Assembly (NCBI RefSeq): GCF_007655305.1 | Contig: NZ_VLOG01000029.1 | Coordinates: forward strand, 62,001-126,000 | Direction: 5' to 3' | Length of the DNA stretch: 64,000 nucleotides | Origin: Algoriphagus algorifonticola | GTDB taxonomy: Bacteria > Bacteroidota > Bacteroidia > Cytophagales > Cyclobacteriaceae | Part shown: positions 26,425 through 37,694 of the stretch, piece after piece | Layout: every line of letters begins with the position of its first letter | How positions within the stretch are numbered: the stretch's first letter is position 1 | Notes under the pieces: model-generated | What the model was told of the DNA's origin: nothing | Seen by the model: the letters and a program-made list of their open reading frames with translations, nothing else | Databases searched by the model: none | Translations under genes and position numbers: made by a program

Positions 26425-29400
26425 CTATTGAGATAAATTAAATCGTAATTGTCCACCAAAGGCTGTAGAAGCTCGCTTAAATGCAGTGGTTACACGTGGA
26501 TCATTGATAGTTCGGTCAAAATAAATAGTCAGATTCAGGTTTTGGTTAATGACATAGCCAATCGTCGGTCTGATCTGAATGTTCAAGTTTCCATTAGTGA
26601 CTGTGCTGCTCTCCTCAATTTTTCTTTGCACCTGTCTCGTGTCCACAACTTTCATATCCATTCTTAGCGTCAAATCATTTTTCAGGATAGTTTCTCTTCC
26701 CTGTATTTTAAATGGAATCTTCATTCCTGATTTGATATAGCCAATATTGATCCCAAAATCATTGGAGCGCTGCTCTGTGACTTGCGCGTTGGAGAAGTTC
26801 AAACCTAAATTCCGTTCTTTATTATAATTGACAGTGATATTCAAACGGTTTTTGGTCAATAAATCAACACCAATCAATGGTGAAAACCTTTCTGTAAGGA
26901 CTACCTGGTTGAGGACATAGATAGGAATAAATAAACCCTCGTCATTGATTTCATTTGGGAGCCTGGTTTGTTGCAAGGTATTAAACAGCTCCAACCCCTG
27001 CTGATACTGCAATGAATTGGAGAAGTTGCTGGCATCATAAGTAGAGGCATAGCCGTGGGAAATATTGATGCTGCTGAAAATATCGCTTAGGCCTTTCAGT
27101 CTTGACAAACCGGTATAATTGACTCTCCAGTTAGGGACAGGGATTTTCGGGAATGGATTCAAATCAAACTCATTTGGATCTTTTCCTTTATAGGCAGCCA
27201 AGAAAGATGGTACTAATACATCCTGACCGTTAATTCCATACTCTCCAGCAGCAGGATTGGCAGCATCCAGCCTGGATTTGAAAATGGCTCTATTGGATTC
27301 AAATTGACTGAAAATAGCTGAGTTGTTTCGTTCATCATCTCTGGCAAAACTCGTCCCTAGCAGAATGGTAGTTACCGAATATGACTGCATGTTTCTCGTA
27401 GGGCTGATGGATAAATATTCCCCTGGATTCTCCATGGAGTTCCTGAATATTTCTTGGTAATCCCCAACTTCCCGTTTATCAGCATTCAGTGTAATCGTGA
27501 AATCTCGAACAGGCCTCACCAAAGCCCCAAATCTCATGTTTACGGCTCTATTTTGTCTGAAAGGTTGGGTTAACTCGGCGCTTGGAGCCATGACTCCCCG
27601 CATGGCTAATTCTGTTCTTATTCTAGGATCTTGGCTTCCAAAAAGGAAGGCTAACCCAGGATTGGTAAAGGCCCTGTCCATTCCCAATAATCCTGTATTG
27701 GGAAGATAACCTGGGAGGAAGGTTCCTTCAATCACCCCATAATTGAAAGTTACTTCCTTCACCATCATTAGTAACTTCAATATTTTATTGGTAAAAGGGG
27801 TTCCAATCGTATCCTCAGCATTGACAGTATTTCTGCCAGGTATGCTCGGTCTCGCAGGAGCATTCAGCGCTGAAAGCTTTTTGTTTTTGTTGTAAAGTCG
27901 TACTAAATCCAATTTCCCGTTGATAGTTTGCTCACGGGTATTTTGAATAGTATTTCCCAAGGTATCTCTTTGGCCTATGGCTCCAGTAAGCCAAGAATAA
28001 GTGGTATTGTATCGGTAATCTGAGCGCACCCAATCTAGAGCAGGTATCTTCGAGAATGGAATGGTGTAGTTTAGATTGACCGTATGATTATAATTAGTCC
28101 TTCTTCCAAAATTCCAAAAATTGGTTCGGACAGAGTCTATCTTTTCCTGTGTGTCCAAATCTCCCTGGGGTTCATCGATGACAGCCATCACAGTGCCGGT
28201 ATAATCCACCCTTAGATTTTTGGTCAAATCCCAATTCAAGGTGTAGAACCTATTCATGAAAAATGACTTTTGGAATAAAGGATCCACTCCACTGGTACTC
28301 AATTGATCATTTCTGTATTGTGATCTCAGGAATCTTCTATCTACATCCAGCCTTGCAAGTATCAGGCTTGGGGAAAGGTTCAGATTGAAATCTTTGATCA
28401 ATGATAAGTAAGGTTTGTTGAGAGCCCCTGAGCTTTTGAAAGGCTCGAAATTCAGAGGCTTGGGTGAATAAGAATAGGTAACATTTCCCCTGTTCGTTTT
28501 GAAATCGTATTGCTGTATTTGTGCGTTGGTTTGAGATACCATTCCTACAGCGTAGGAAAAGGAGAAATTACTGATATCATAAAAACGTGCCGGAGCCTCA
28601 GGATTGGATTTGAGTTTTCGGACATTATTGAAACTGATATTTTTTCGATTTAATTGATCCAAAGCAATTTGCCTGTATTCATCCCGTTCATCATCAGTTT
28701 CAAATTTCCTCAGTGCCAATTCAAATGGCACATCAGGATTTAATGGGTCATATTCAGGTCGGGTAGTTGAATTTTCCACACTGAAATACATAGGAATGCT
28801 CACTCCCAATTGCTCTGGAAGAAGCTTGTCTACATTGACATTGGTGGAAATATCGTATTGAGTAGTAGCCTGTCTAGCTCTTTGAGAAAGACGGGTTTCC
28901 AGCCCTCCAAAGCCAATGCTATTATGTCTTATGGATGCCGAAACCACGGCCAAGTCAGCAATTTTGGCATTGATATAAGCATTGGCAGCCCAGCCATTGG
29001 ATTTGGTAAATCCTGTTACTCTCAATTCATTGGCCCAAATACAAACACTTCTACTTCCTCCCACTCCGGTACCTGGATTTCTCACCCCGATCATGCTGCC
29101 TTGGGTTTGATTCAGTTCAGGCCGACCTACCACAGTCACTTTATATTGCCTTACTGTTTTAGAGTAGGGGAGATTGAGCGGAACTCTCATATTATCCCGC
29201 TCAATTTTTACGTCCACAATTTCTTGAATGGCGATGTCAATCTCGTTTTCCAGTGGCCAAATCTGCCTTGGATCTCTCGTTCCCTTTGGAGTAATAATCA
29301 AAGGAACTTCTATTTCATAATAGTTATCTGTATAATCTGTCCCAATTCTCAGGAATGCCGTCAATTCACCATCCAAAGCATCTTCACTGTCCGCATGGAA

Positions 29401-32400
29401 GAACATTTTGATTCGCTCAAACTGAACCAAATCCAAAGTGACATTTTTAAATACTGCACGGGCATCTCGGGCTGCTAAATCTTCCACGCAAACTCTCAAA
29501 GACTGCTCATTCAATCTTCTCTCAACAGTGGAAGTATTGTCTCTGTCTCTGACAATTCCTGGAGGGAGTACATAAGGGCTTTGGGTATCACTTCCCTGCG
29601 AATTTTCCTCAATCCCTACCACATCCACAGTGACATTGGAATTGTCTGGCTCAGGAATTTCAAAAAATCCTCTCTCAAAAAGAGATTCCTGGAATACTCT
29701 CCATTGACTTCCAATCATTCTAAAATTAGCCATACGAAGTACAACTGGCTGACTAAATCCCGTCAAATAGGTACGCATCCATCGAATAGACTTGAATCCT
29801 GTGATATCACCCTGTGTGCGGTCAGGCTGGCGAACCGGAATTCTAAAGAGGTACCAATTCACAGTTTCTCCAGCCTCAGTATGGGTTACTTTGTCTACAA
29901 TATAATTTTGACCTACTTCCAGATTGCCGGGTCTTAAGTCTATTTCGTACTCGTAATAATTTTCAAGTTCGTTGATGGTATTATCGGTATTCAAATCCTC
30001 GTTGTCAGGATTGTTGGATCCTGAAGGGGTGTAAGGTAAATTTTGGTTGGCGGTAACTGGAGAGTTTCCTTCCATACCATTAAATTTCTTGTAACGCTCC
30101 AGAATTTTGACATTGTTTTGGTCAAACTGCTCGTCCAAATAGTACTGAAAAAGATCTCCGGAAACGTCCTGTCTGATTTGATTCAAAGCCTGTGGAGTTA
30201 CGCTCAGCCTATCCAAAAACCTGGATTGGAAAAATGCAGCCTCATCTTCATTTTTCAAGCCATCCAATCCTACATCCTGATTTTGTCTGGCTGTTTCAGA
30301 GTTATCAAATGCCGGAAGCAAAAACTGTTTTCTTGTAATTCTTCCCCATTCATTGATTCGGGTTTCTGAAGGATCTCCATCTGCAGGCAATCCATTTTCA
30401 AAGGCATGGCTTCCATCTTTCATGATGTCCTCAGAAATGTCTCCCAAATTCAAGAATAACTTTCCCCCCGTGGTGTTATTGGTATTGAAAATTCCATCCA
30501 GAACTCGTCCATTTTCACCTTGAATAAATGGGTCCAAAAGCCAGAATTCCACATATTCTATATTGGTTCTATCAAAATCCACTTCCGTGGTAATAGCTCT
30601 CGTTACCCCTCCGTAATTCAGTTCCGGATTAGGTAAAAGTCCTTCAGCAGTAAGGTTAGGATTGTAATTATACATCCCTCTTTCACTTGGGAAATAGGCC
30701 ATTTCAAAAAGCGGCTCAGGAGTGATAATCACATCTCTATCCTGTTGAGGAAAAATTTCCTGAGGAACTACTCTTCTAACATAGTGGTTTCGGCGATCTT
30801 CCCGAGTGATGTTGGAAGGCACTCCCGGTCCATTTTCTCTATAGAAAATATTGTCAATATTGTACCAAGCCACTCTTGCTCTTCTGTAGGCAGCTCCGAG
30901 ATTATCTTCAGTTTGATTACTTAAATCAAATCTATTGTCCGGAGTAGCAGGAGTGGAGGCTAGCTTCCAGTTTTGGTTCGCTGCACCGCCCAAATTGAAT
31001 GGAGTGATTGCTGCTTCGAAATCGTCAATATATGATGCTTGTTCTCCATTGACCCTATTGGATGTACCCGGAATCAAATGCGCAAACTCACCGCTGATTT
31101 GAACCAAGGATGTTTCTTTGGTATCAGTAAATGGCAATGCATCAGCCAGCTTGGTCAAGAATCTTGACTCATCTGAGAAATTGGCATCCAATCCCCAAAG
31201 GCTATTCCTCAGAGTCTCATTACCGGTAGCTATTCTGGTGACATTAGGCCTTTCATTCAGATAAAGGAATGTACCGCCAACATTGAACTTGTCATTAAAT
31301 AGGTAATCCAAACGGGTACCGAGCAAACTTCGTGTCTGGAATGAAACCAAATCTGCCTTTTCAAAGCTGATATTTAATTGCTTTCCGGATTCTAAAATCG
31401 CATTATTGATGATAACAAGTCGACCTACATTGTAATCAATAGTAAAGTCTACTCCCTCGGTTAGAGGAATATTACCAGCCATGACTATGACTGATCCAGG
31501 AGAAATATTCAATCCCGGTAACTGAATTTCACTGGCCGAACCTGCAGTCAATCTACCTTTAATAAAATATTTATTCAGTCTAGTAACTAGCTCGGCATCT
31601 GCTTGGGTGGTAGCGTAAAGCGTATCGTAAACATACTTTTCTCTCAAAACCGCCTCACTCGGAAGGAATTGGGAGGCAAGATTGGAGCCGAAAGGTTCCA
31701 GTTTAGGGAATATCAATAGCCCCCGACTGGAAATCATCGTCAGTCCTTCTACAAAATCAAAGTTTCCATCTGGAGCCGGGTCATTTTGTGGATTGAGATT
31801 ATCTAAGCCCGTCAATCGAATCAGAGGGACATCTTTTACATTTTGGCCTTCTAAAAGGGAAGGGTTGTCCAAGCCTGTTCTATCATCTCTATAGATCACC
31901 TGAAGTTGGAAGCCATCTCTCAAAATTTGACTGGCATTGAGACTATAGACGTTTTTCATCATCAAATCCCAGGTTGGAACTCGGGTATTGATTCTTGCAG
32001 GTCTTAATAATTTGAGGAAAATCAACTCATCTTCTTGCCTGTTCTGGTAATCTTCTGTTAGTTCTCCGACTTTGTATACCTGACCATTATAGGTGTATTC
32101 GTAAGAAACAGCCAAGACTTCGTCATTTTGAAGTCTTCTAAAAAGTGAGATATAACCTAATTGAGGATTGAAAAAATACTCTGATTGTTCCAGTCTTCTG
32201 GCTCCGTTGATTTGCTCGAAGTCAACACCTTTTCTCAGCCCCAATGAACTTTCAATAGCTCGTGAACCTGTATCAAAAGGTCTAAAGGATGGGTTGTTTG
32301 CAATATTTTCAAAAAGCTGATTAGCTCTGTTTCCTGCCGGAGCATTAGGGTCTCCCGGGCCTACGTTTGGATTATTTGGGTTCAAAAGCCTGCGTCCTTC

Positions 32401-33561
32401 GCCTAGATCCATGAAAGCAGCGAAATTCCTCAGGGTTTCAGTATTGGCTGCCCGGTTCATGATATACACCTCAATTCTGGTAATATTCACTCCCGATAAG
32501 ACCTGAGGCAATCCTCTCAGCCAGCGCTCATAATTATCTCTAAAAAAGTGAGAAAGGAAAAAGTGTCGGTTTTCATCATAGCGGGAAGCCTGAATTTCAA
32601 AGGATCTCCCCTGACCATTTGCATCGATCACCAAATTATCCCTCCGTCCTCTTTGAGTGGATGCCACAGCAGTGACGTTTAGCCTACCAAATTGCATTTG
32701 GGTTTTAACACCAAATAGATTTTGAGCTCCCTGAATTAGTCTATTTTGAACCGGCATAGAAACGTTACCGATTTCTATGGACTGAATGATATCTTCTTCA
32801 AAGCCGTTGAACTCTAATTTCATTTGATTTTGGAAATCAAAGGAATTGTTTGAGTCAAAGTTTGCGGCGATTTTCATTTTTTCACCCAAAGAGCCATTGA
32901 CAGCCATTTGAATTTGTTGATCAAAATTGAATCCCCCATTACGCTGCTGCCTGATTGGAAGTGTAGGGTTATCTATTCTTCTGAATATGGCTCCAAAATC
33001 CAGATTGACGTAACCTGTAGGAGTGATGTTGATTTCACTGCCACCAAAAATTCGGTCAAAGTTAGGACTTACTGTCAGGGGAGGTATCAATCCTCTTCCT
33101 TCTACAGCACTTTCTCCATCTCCACCTCTAGCACGGCTTCTCCAATAATCTTGTCTGACTTTATATTCCTGAATTTTTGAGAATTGGTCAAAATCGTACT
33201 CTTGTTCATTCCCAACACGGGTACTGTCAAGTTCATCTACAATATTATATCTCAGGGTAGAGTCAATTTTGACCTCTACATTTTGATCAATGATGGGGCT
33301 CGGTAAAAAAGGAGAGGAGGGACGTAAATAAGGGTTCCTACTGGGGAATAAAGGATTGGTCCTCATGTTTTGCCAAAGCAAAAACGAGGGAGACATTCGT
33401 CTCTTGTTGAGTGAGTCGATTCGAGTCTGTGTCGTGTCGGCCTCTGTTTGTTGGGCCTGAGTGGGTGATAAACTCAGAAACAATCCAAACAGGATGAAGC
33501 AAACAGGCCAACTGCCTCGAGACCTTCCCCTGCAAAAAGTCAGTATCCTCCGAAAGTTCAA
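26425..33561 (-). CDS. sprA: T9SS outer-membrane translocon SprA (Sov)
   Basis: 2378 residues, about the usual size of SprA/Sov. A hydrophobic signal segment ([18 protein letters not shown]) is followed by the SprA N-terminal region '[26 protein letters not shown]', central motility/SprA domains (e.g. [20 protein letters not shown] and [13 protein letters not shown]) and an extended barrel ending '[11 protein letters not shown]'. SprA forms the very large single-chain beta-barrel through which T9SS cargo crosses the outer membrane, with PorV capping the lateral opening. The only start before the signal segment is TTG at 33561 (in-frame TAA five codons upstream); a GGAGG lies 10 nt inside, so a slightly later non-ATG start cannot be excluded. 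It lies 12 bp after ruvA. Confidence 0.95.
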   Translation of the reverse strand: MNFRRILTFCRGRSRGSWPVCFILFGLFLSLSPTQAQQTEADTTQTRIDSLNKRRMSPSFLLWQNMRTNPLFPSRNPYLRPSSPFLPSPIIDQNVEVKIDSTLRYNIVDELDSTRVGNEQEYDFDQFSKIQEYKVRQDYWRSRARGGDGESAVEGRGLIPPLTVSPNFDRIFGGSEINITPTGYVNLDFGAIFRRIDNPTLPIRQQRNGGFNFDQQIQMAVNGSLGEKMKIAANFDSNNSFDFQNQMKLEFNGFEEDIIQSIEIGNVSMPVQNRLIQGAQNLFGVKTQMQFGRLNVTAVASTQRGRRDNLVIDANGQGRSFEIQASRYDENRHFFLSHFFRDNYERWLRGLPQVLSGVNITRIEVYIMNRAANTETLRNFAAFMDLGEGRRLLNPNNPNVGPGDPNAPAGNRANQLFENIANNPSFRPFDTGSRAIESSLGLRKGVDFEQINGARRLEQSEYFFNPQLGYISLFRRLQNDEVLAVSYEYTYNGQVYKVGELTEDYQNRQEDELIFLKLLRPARINTRVPTWDLMMKNVYSLNASQILRDGFQLQVIYRDDRTGLDNPSLLEGQNVKDVPLIRLTGLDNLNPQNDPAPDGNFDFVEGLTMISSRGLLIFPKLEPFGSNLASQFLPSEAVLREKYVYDTLYATTQADAELVTRLNKYFIKGRLTAGSASEIQLPGLNISPGSVIVMAGNIPLTEGVDFTIDYNVGRLVIINNAILESGKQLNISFEKADLVSFQTRSLLGTRLDYLFNDKFNVGGTFLYLNERPNVTRIATGNETLRNSLWGLDANFSDESRFLTKLADALPFTDTKETSLVQISGEFAHLIPGTSNRVNGEQASYIDDFEAAITPFNLGGAANQNWKLASTPATPDNRFDLSNQTEDNLGAAYRRARVAWYNIDNIFYRENGPGVPSNITREDRRNHYVRRVVPQEIFPQQDRDVIITPEPLFEMAYFPSERGMYNYNPNLTAEGLLPNPELNYGGVTRAITTEVDFDRTNIEYVEFWLLDPFIQGENGRVLDGIFNTNNTTGGKLFLNLGDISEDIMKDGSHAFENGLPADGDPSETRINEWGRITRKQFLLPAFDNSETARQNQDVGLDGLKNEDEAAFFQSRFLDRLSVTPQALNQIRQDVSGDLFQYYLDEQFDQNNVKILERYKKFNGMEGNSPVTANQNLPYTPSGSNNPDNEDLNTDNTINELENYYEYEIDLRPGNLEVGQNYIVDKVTHTEAGETVNWYLFRIPVRQPDRTQGDITGFKSIRWMRTYLTGFSQPVVLRMANFRMIGSQWRVFQESLFERGFFEIPEPDNSNVTVDVVGIEENSQGSDTQSPYVLPPGIVRDRDNTSTVERRLNEQSLRVCVEDLAARDARAVFKNVTLDLVQFERIKMFFHADSEDALDGELTAFLRIGTDYTDNYYEIEVPLIITPKGTRDPRQIWPLENEIDIAIQEIVDVKIERDNMRVPLNLPYSKTVRQYKVTVVGRPELNQTQGSMIGVRNPGTGVGGSRSVCIWANELRVTGFTKSNGWAANAYINAKIADLAVVSASIRHNSIGFGGLETRLSQRARQATTQYDISTNVNVDKLLPEQLGVSIPMYFSVENSTTRPEYDPLNPDVPFELALRKFETDDERDEYRQIALDQLNRKNISFNNVRKLKSNPEAPARFYDISNFSFSYAVGMVSQTNAQIQQYDFKTNRGNVTYSYSPKPLNFEPFKSSGALNKPYLSLIKDFNLNLSPSLILARLDVDRRFLRSQYRNDQLSTSGVDPLFQKSFFMNRFYTLNWDLTKNLRVDYTGTVMAVIDEPQGDLDTQEKIDSVRTNFWNFGRRTNYNHTVNLNYTIPFSKIPALDWVRSDYRYNTTYSWLTGAIGQRDTLGNTIQNTREQTINGKLDLVRLYNKNKKLSALNAPARPSIPGRNTVNAEDTIGTPFTNKILKLLMMVKEVTFNYGVIEGTFLPGYLPNTGLLGMDRAFTNPGLAFLFGSQDPRIRTELAMRGVMAPSAELTQPFRQNRAVNMRFGALVRPVRDFTITLNADKREVGDYQEIFRNSMENPGEYLSISPTRNMQSYSVTTILLGTSFARDDERNNSAIFSQFESNRAIFKSRLDAANPAAGEYGINGQDVLVPSFLAAYKGKDPNEFDLNPFPKIPVPNWRVNYTGLSRLKGLSDIFSSINISHGYASTYDASNFSNSLQYQQGLELFNTLQQTRLPNEINDEGLFIPIYVLNQVVLTERFSPLIGVDLLTKNRLNITVNYNKERNLGLNFSNAQVTEQRSNDFGINIGYIKSGMKIPFKIQGRETILKNDLTLRMDMKVVDTRQVQRKIEESSTVTNGNLNIQIRPTIGYVINQNLNLTIYFDRTINDPRVTTAFKRASTAFGGQLRFNLSQ

Positions 33562-33573
33562 TCCAAGTTTAAA

Positions 33574-34170
33574 TTATGTGGTCTTTAAAGATGCTTTAAT
33601 TAAATCTTCTAAAGAAATTTCTCCAGTGGTTTTTTTGAGCACCTGAGTGATATTTTTCTCCGCAGCCGCTTTTGGAAAACCTAAAGTAATTAAGGCTTGT
33701 AACGCCTCCTCACGTAATTTATTGCTTGATTTTAAAAATCCCAAAGAACTAGTAGAAACATCTGATCCGGATTTGCTGACTTTGTCTTTCAACTCAAGAA
33801 TAATCCGCTGAGCGGTCTTAGCACCAATTCCTTTGACATGTTGAATAGTAGCTACATCACCAGCTAATATTGCCTGTTCGATTTCTTCGGAGCTCAAAGA
33901 TGACAGAATCATTAAGCCGGTATTTGGTCCTACTCCGTTGATCGAAATCAGCAATAAAAAAAGACGCTTTTCATCCTCCTCTTTAAATCCGTAGAGTGTG
34001 TGAGCATCTTCCTTAATATGTAAAAAGGTGAGGAGCCTGATTTGCTCCTCATCCTTGATTTTACTGTATGTCTGAAGGGAAATTTTGACATGATATCCAA
34101 TTCCTCCTACGTCAATGATCACATAGGTAGGGTCTTTGAAAACCAATTTTCCTCTCAAATAATCTATCAT
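33574..34170 (-). CDS. ruvA: Holliday junction branch migration protein RuvA
   Basis: 198 residues, normal length. The OB-fold N-terminal domain (MIDYLRGKLVFKDPTYVIID, VGGIGYHVKIS), the helix-hairpin-helix centre (LLISINGVGPNTGLMIL and VKGIGAKTAQRIILELKDK) and the C-terminal domain III (EEALQALITLGFPKAAAEKNI) are all present. RuvA tetramers bind four-way junctions and load the RuvB motor in recombinational repair. The start overlaps the maeB stop (ATGA). ruvB and ruvC are not in the window, as is common in Bacteroidota. Confidence 0.96.
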   Translation of the reverse strand: MIDYLRGKLVFKDPTYVIIDVGGIGYHVKISLQTYSKIKDEEQIRLLTFLHIKEDAHTLYGFKEEDEKRLFLLLISINGVGPNTGLMILSSLSSEEIEQAILAGDVATIQHVKGIGAKTAQRIILELKDKVSKSGSDVSTSSLGFLKSSNKLREEALQALITLGFPKAAAEKNITQVLKKTTGEISLEDLIKASLKTT

Positions 34171-36437
34171 GGTCTACCTGCAATTTGTGCATCCACTACC
34201 GCTATAGCCACCATGTTGACTATCTCTCGGATGGAACTACCTAACTGTAGAATATGTACAGGCTTGTTCATACCCAACAAAATCGGCCCAATTGCTTCAG
34301 CATTTCCTAGTTCAGCCAAAAGCTTGTATGCGATATTTCCAGATCCCAAATCTGGGAAAATCAGGGTATTGGCCTTTTTGTTGATCAATTGGGAGAATGG
34401 ATAAACATCTCTTTGGATCTCTTCATTCAAAGCCACGTTTGCCTGCATTTCACCTTCTATGATCAAGCCTGGGAATCTCTGTTTTGCCATGGCAGTTGCT
34501 TTTGCCATTTTCTCGGCGATTTCCCCTTTAGCTGATCCAAAATTGGAGTAAGATAAAACAGCAACTCTAGGCTCAATATTGAAGAATCGAACCGCGTCTG
34601 CAGTCAATCCAATGATTTCCACCAATTCTTCCGCTGTTGGATTCAGGTTTACTGTTGCATCCGCAAAGAAGTAAGGGCCTTTATCGGTATTCATGATATA
34701 CATCCCGGCCACTCTCTTGGTTTTATCCTTTACTCCAATTGTATGAAGTGATGGAAGAATAGTCTTTGGATAATCTCTAGTCAAACCTGAGATGAATGCA
34801 TCCGCCAAACCAGTTTCCACCATCATGGCACCAAAGTAGTTTCTTTGAGTTACGAGTCTGGAGGCGTCAGCCAAGGTCATACCTTTTCTTTGACGTTTTT
34901 TATACAGAATATCTGCAAACTGAGAAAGCTTCTCGCTTTCCTCCAATGGATCAATGATTGTTACATTTTGCAGATCTAATGAGTTTTCTTCGATCAAAGT
35001 CAAGATTTTAGCTCTGTTACCAAGCAATATCGGGTTGGCTATTTTCTCATCCCGAATGATCTGGGCAGCCTTCAATATTTTGCGGTTATCGGCTTCTGCG
35101 AATACGACTTTCTTAGGATCTTTCTTAGCTCTGGAAATAACCACTGACATCAATCGCTGATCGATACCAATTCTTTCCTGCAGTTCCAGTTCGTAAGCTG
35201 CCCAATCTTTAATTGGATTCTTAGCAACTCCTGAGTCCATTGCCGCCTTAGCTACTGCCGGAGCAATAGTGGTGATTAGTCTTGGATCAAGTGGTTTTGG
35301 AATCAAATAGAATCGACCAAACCCTAGTTTACTTTCACCATAAGCTTTGTTAACGATATCTGGAACTGGCTCCTTCGCCAACTTGGCGATTGCTTTGGCA
35401 GCTGCCAATTTCATTTCTTCATTGATTGCGGTAGACCTTACATCCAAAGCTCCTCTGAAGATATATGGGAATCCCAATACGTTATTTACCTGATTAGGAT
35501 GGTCAGATCGGCCAGTAGCCATGATCACATCCTCTCTAGCTTCAATTGCCAAATCATAGGCAATTTCCGGATCAGGGTTGGCTAGCGCAAATACAATTGG
35601 ATTTGCAGCCATCAATTTGATTTGGTCCTGGGATACAATATTACCTGCCGAAAGACCTAAAAATACATCTGCTCCTGCAAGTGCATCACTCAAAGTGCGC
35701 AAGTCTCTATGGGTAGCAAATTCTTTCTTGATATCATCCAATTCTGGTCTATCCTGACGGATTACACCTTCTTTGTCACACATCACCAAGTTTTCACGCT
35801 TCACGCCCAATGACATGTAGAATCGGGTACAGGAAACAGCTGATGCTCCAGCACCATTTACCACCAACTTGATTTCGGAAATATCTTTTTCAACTATTTC
35901 CAAAGCGTTGAGAAGTGCAGCTCCGGAAATAATTGCTGTTCCATGCTGATCATCGTGCATGACAGGAATGTTCATTTCCCGCTTAAGAGTCTGCTCGATT
36001 TCAAAGCATTCAGGAGCCTTGATATCTTCCAGGTTGACTCCCCCGAAAGTAGGCTCTAAGGATCGGATAATTTCGATTAATTTTTTTGGATCCTTTTCAT
36101 TGATCTCTATGTCAAAAACGTCAATTCCTGCGAATTTTTTAAAAAGAACGCCTTTTCCTTCCATTACGGGTTTGGAAGCCTCTGGCCCAATATCTCCCAA
36201 TCCCAGCACCGCAGTACCGTTTGAGATGACAGCGACAAGATTTCCTTTAGCCGTGTATTTGTAGACATTTTCTACATCAGCCTCAATTTCCTTACATGGT
36301 TCAGCTACTCCTGGAGAATAAGCCAAAGCCAAGTCCATTTGACTGGAAAGGGGTTTGGACGGGATTACTTCAATTTTCCCGGGAGAACCTTGAGTGTGAT
36401 AATTTAGTGCGTCCTCCTTGCGAATTTTAATTGCCAT
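34167..36437 (-). CDS. maeB: NADP-dependent malic enzyme (MaeB-type, with phosphotransacetylase-like domain)
   Basis: 756 residues. The N-terminal ~425 residues are malic enzyme: 'DLALAYSPGVAEPC', 'VISNGTAVLGLGDIGPEASKPVMEGK', the metal site 'INLEDIKAPECF'-like segment (VNLEDIKAPECF), 'MHDDQHGTAII' and the dinucleotide fold LVVNGAGASAV. The C-terminal ~325 residues are a phosphate acetyltransferase-like domain (VVFAEADNRKILKAAQI...ILLGN; IFPDLGSGNIAYKLL), which in this family is regulatory (acetyl-CoA inhibition in E. coli MaeB) rather than catalytic. It decarboxylates malate to pyruvate with NADPH production in the cytoplasm. It is followed by ruvA with a 4-bp overlap. Confidence 0.95.
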   Translation of the reverse strand: MAIKIRKEDALNYHTQGSPGKIEVIPSKPLSSQMDLALAYSPGVAEPCKEIEADVENVYKYTAKGNLVAVISNGTAVLGLGDIGPEASKPVMEGKGVLFKKFAGIDVFDIEINEKDPKKLIEIIRSLEPTFGGVNLEDIKAPECFEIEQTLKREMNIPVMHDDQHGTAIISGAALLNALEIVEKDISEIKLVVNGAGASAVSCTRFYMSLGVKRENLVMCDKEGVIRQDRPELDDIKKEFATHRDLRTLSDALAGADVFLGLSAGNIVSQDQIKLMAANPIVFALANPDPEIAYDLAIEAREDVIMATGRSDHPNQVNNVLGFPYIFRGALDVRSTAINEEMKLAAAKAIAKLAKEPVPDIVNKAYGESKLGFGRFYLIPKPLDPRLITTIAPAVAKAAMDSGVAKNPIKDWAAYELELQERIGIDQRLMSVVISRAKKDPKKVVFAEADNRKILKAAQIIRDEKIANPILLGNRAKILTLIEENSLDLQNVTIIDPLEESEKLSQFADILYKKRQRKGMTLADASRLVTQRNYFGAMMVETGLADAFISGLTRDYPKTILPSLHTIGVKDKTKRVAGMYIMNTDKGPYFFADATVNLNPTAEELVEIIGLTADAVRFFNIEPRVAVLSYSNFGSAKGEIAEKMAKATAMAKQRFPGLIIEGEMQANVALNEEIQRDVYPFSQLINKKANTLIFPDLGSGNIAYKLLAELGNAEAIGPILLGMNKPVHILQLGSSIREIVNMVAIAVVDAQIAGRP

Positions 36438-36458
36438 ATAAGCCGAATTATTTGGGTT

Positions 36459-37556
36459 TTAGGCCCCTTGATCCGGAATCCAGCTTACATCTGTATTGAG
36501 CAAAATGGTTTCAATTTCACGAAGGGCGTCCCGATGAACTTCATTGGGATAAAATACAAAGCCTTCAATGTAGTATAATTTACCCTTTTTCTCATCAACC
36601 ATGAGATAACCCAGGTAAGAACCGCCCATACTGATGTTGTTGGTCTTCCAAGAAGCCCTTATTTCGGTGGTAAAATTATCATTTATCACCATGTTTCGGA
36701 AAGCTGGAACGATTTGTTTTTCAGTTACTACATAAGAGGTAGGATCGTCAGGATCGCCAAAAATATGATTTCTTGCTACTGAGTCTCTGATTTTCAGGAT
36801 GTTTTCCGGAAAAGTCTGCTCTTCTGAGACATAATCTTCTACATGAAAAAACAGGCTGATATCTGCACGATTGGCGGTAGGGGTTGGCTGTCTTACCCAT
36901 AAAAAGTTAGGAACAGACTTGGCAACTTGGTAAGAAGCGGGAATATTGATCTGTATCCCTAAGTTTTTCTCTGCCTCTGCATTGGCAGCTGTATTTTTTC
37001 TGGCTAGGATGATTTTTTCCAATCTGCCTCTTTCTCTTACCTCGAAAAGGTTCTGTAATCTATCTCCGTTCTTTTTTAGATTTTTTACCAGTTGCTCTTC
37101 CGTATTTCCAAAAAGGTATAATACCTCCTGACCAACTGCATATTCATCCTCAACTCTTAAGGAATATAATGAAGGGTCATTCAGGGCCTTTTCTTTGGAC
37201 TCTTTTGAAAACTGAGCATTGATTACCTGAGAAGATGAGCCTCTATCATCAAAAGTGGTTACATAAATGAGGTTAGTGGACATTTTGAGCATTCTGGTCA
37301 TTGCTCGTGGATCCACGGTGTTTACTTTGAACTTGCTCTCAGATCTTACCATGCCTGGCAAGTCTGCCTCAAAAATGTCTTTTAATGCATCTCCAACAGG
37401 TCCTGCATACTTGGCAGAATCTATTACTAAGATGATTTCCCCGATAGAACCCCGGGCTTTAGGTTTGGTACTGTTGGAATTGCTTCCTTCGCTTGAGCAG
37501 GAAATCAATAAAGTTCCTAGCAAAAGAATTCCTATAATTTGTGAAAGGGTTTTCAT
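36459..37556 (-). CDS. DUF4837 family lipoprotein
   Basis: 365 residues with a lipoprotein signal (ILLLGTLLISCSSEG, Cys20) and a Ser/Asn-rich linker. The body matches DUF4837: 'GEIILVIDSAKYAGPVGDALKDIF' near 42-65, then 'PGMVRSESKFKVNTVDP', 'LILARKN'-like and 'WVRQPTP' segments. The family is a Bacteroidota-specific periplasmic lipoprotein of unknown function. It lies 21 bp upstream of maeB on the same strand and 138 bp downstream of the lytic transglycosylase gene. No catalytic motif is recognisable. Confidence 0.82.
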   Translation of the reverse strand: MKTLSQIIGILLLGTLLISCSSEGSNSNSTKPKARGSIGEIILVIDSAKYAGPVGDALKDIFEADLPGMVRSESKFKVNTVDPRAMTRMLKMSTNLIYVTTFDDRGSSSQVINAQFSKESKEKALNDPSLYSLRVEDEYAVGQEVLYLFGNTEEQLVKNLKKNGDRLQNLFEVRERGRLEKIILARKNTAANAEAEKNLGIQINIPASYQVAKSVPNFLWVRQPTPTANRADISLFFHVEDYVSEEQTFPENILKIRDSVARNHIFGDPDDPTSYVVTEKQIVPAFRNMVINDNFTTEIRASWKTNNISMGGSYLGYLMVDEKKGKLYYIEGFVFYPNEVHRDALREIETILLNTDVSWIPDQGA

Positions 37557-37694
37557 TCAGATTTGGTTTGATTCTTGGGAGATTCAAAATAAATACTTTC
37601 CAATCGGAAACCTGAATGCAAGCCCATCTTTTGGCCTTTGTTAAAAAAAATTAACAGTTTCCGGAGCTTTCAAGCCCCTGATATCAAAATTGTA

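Noticed and set aside
28810-29478. 222-codon plus-strand ORF
   Set aside because: Antisense to sprA, whose reading frame is conserved over its full length; composition is that of a shadow frame.
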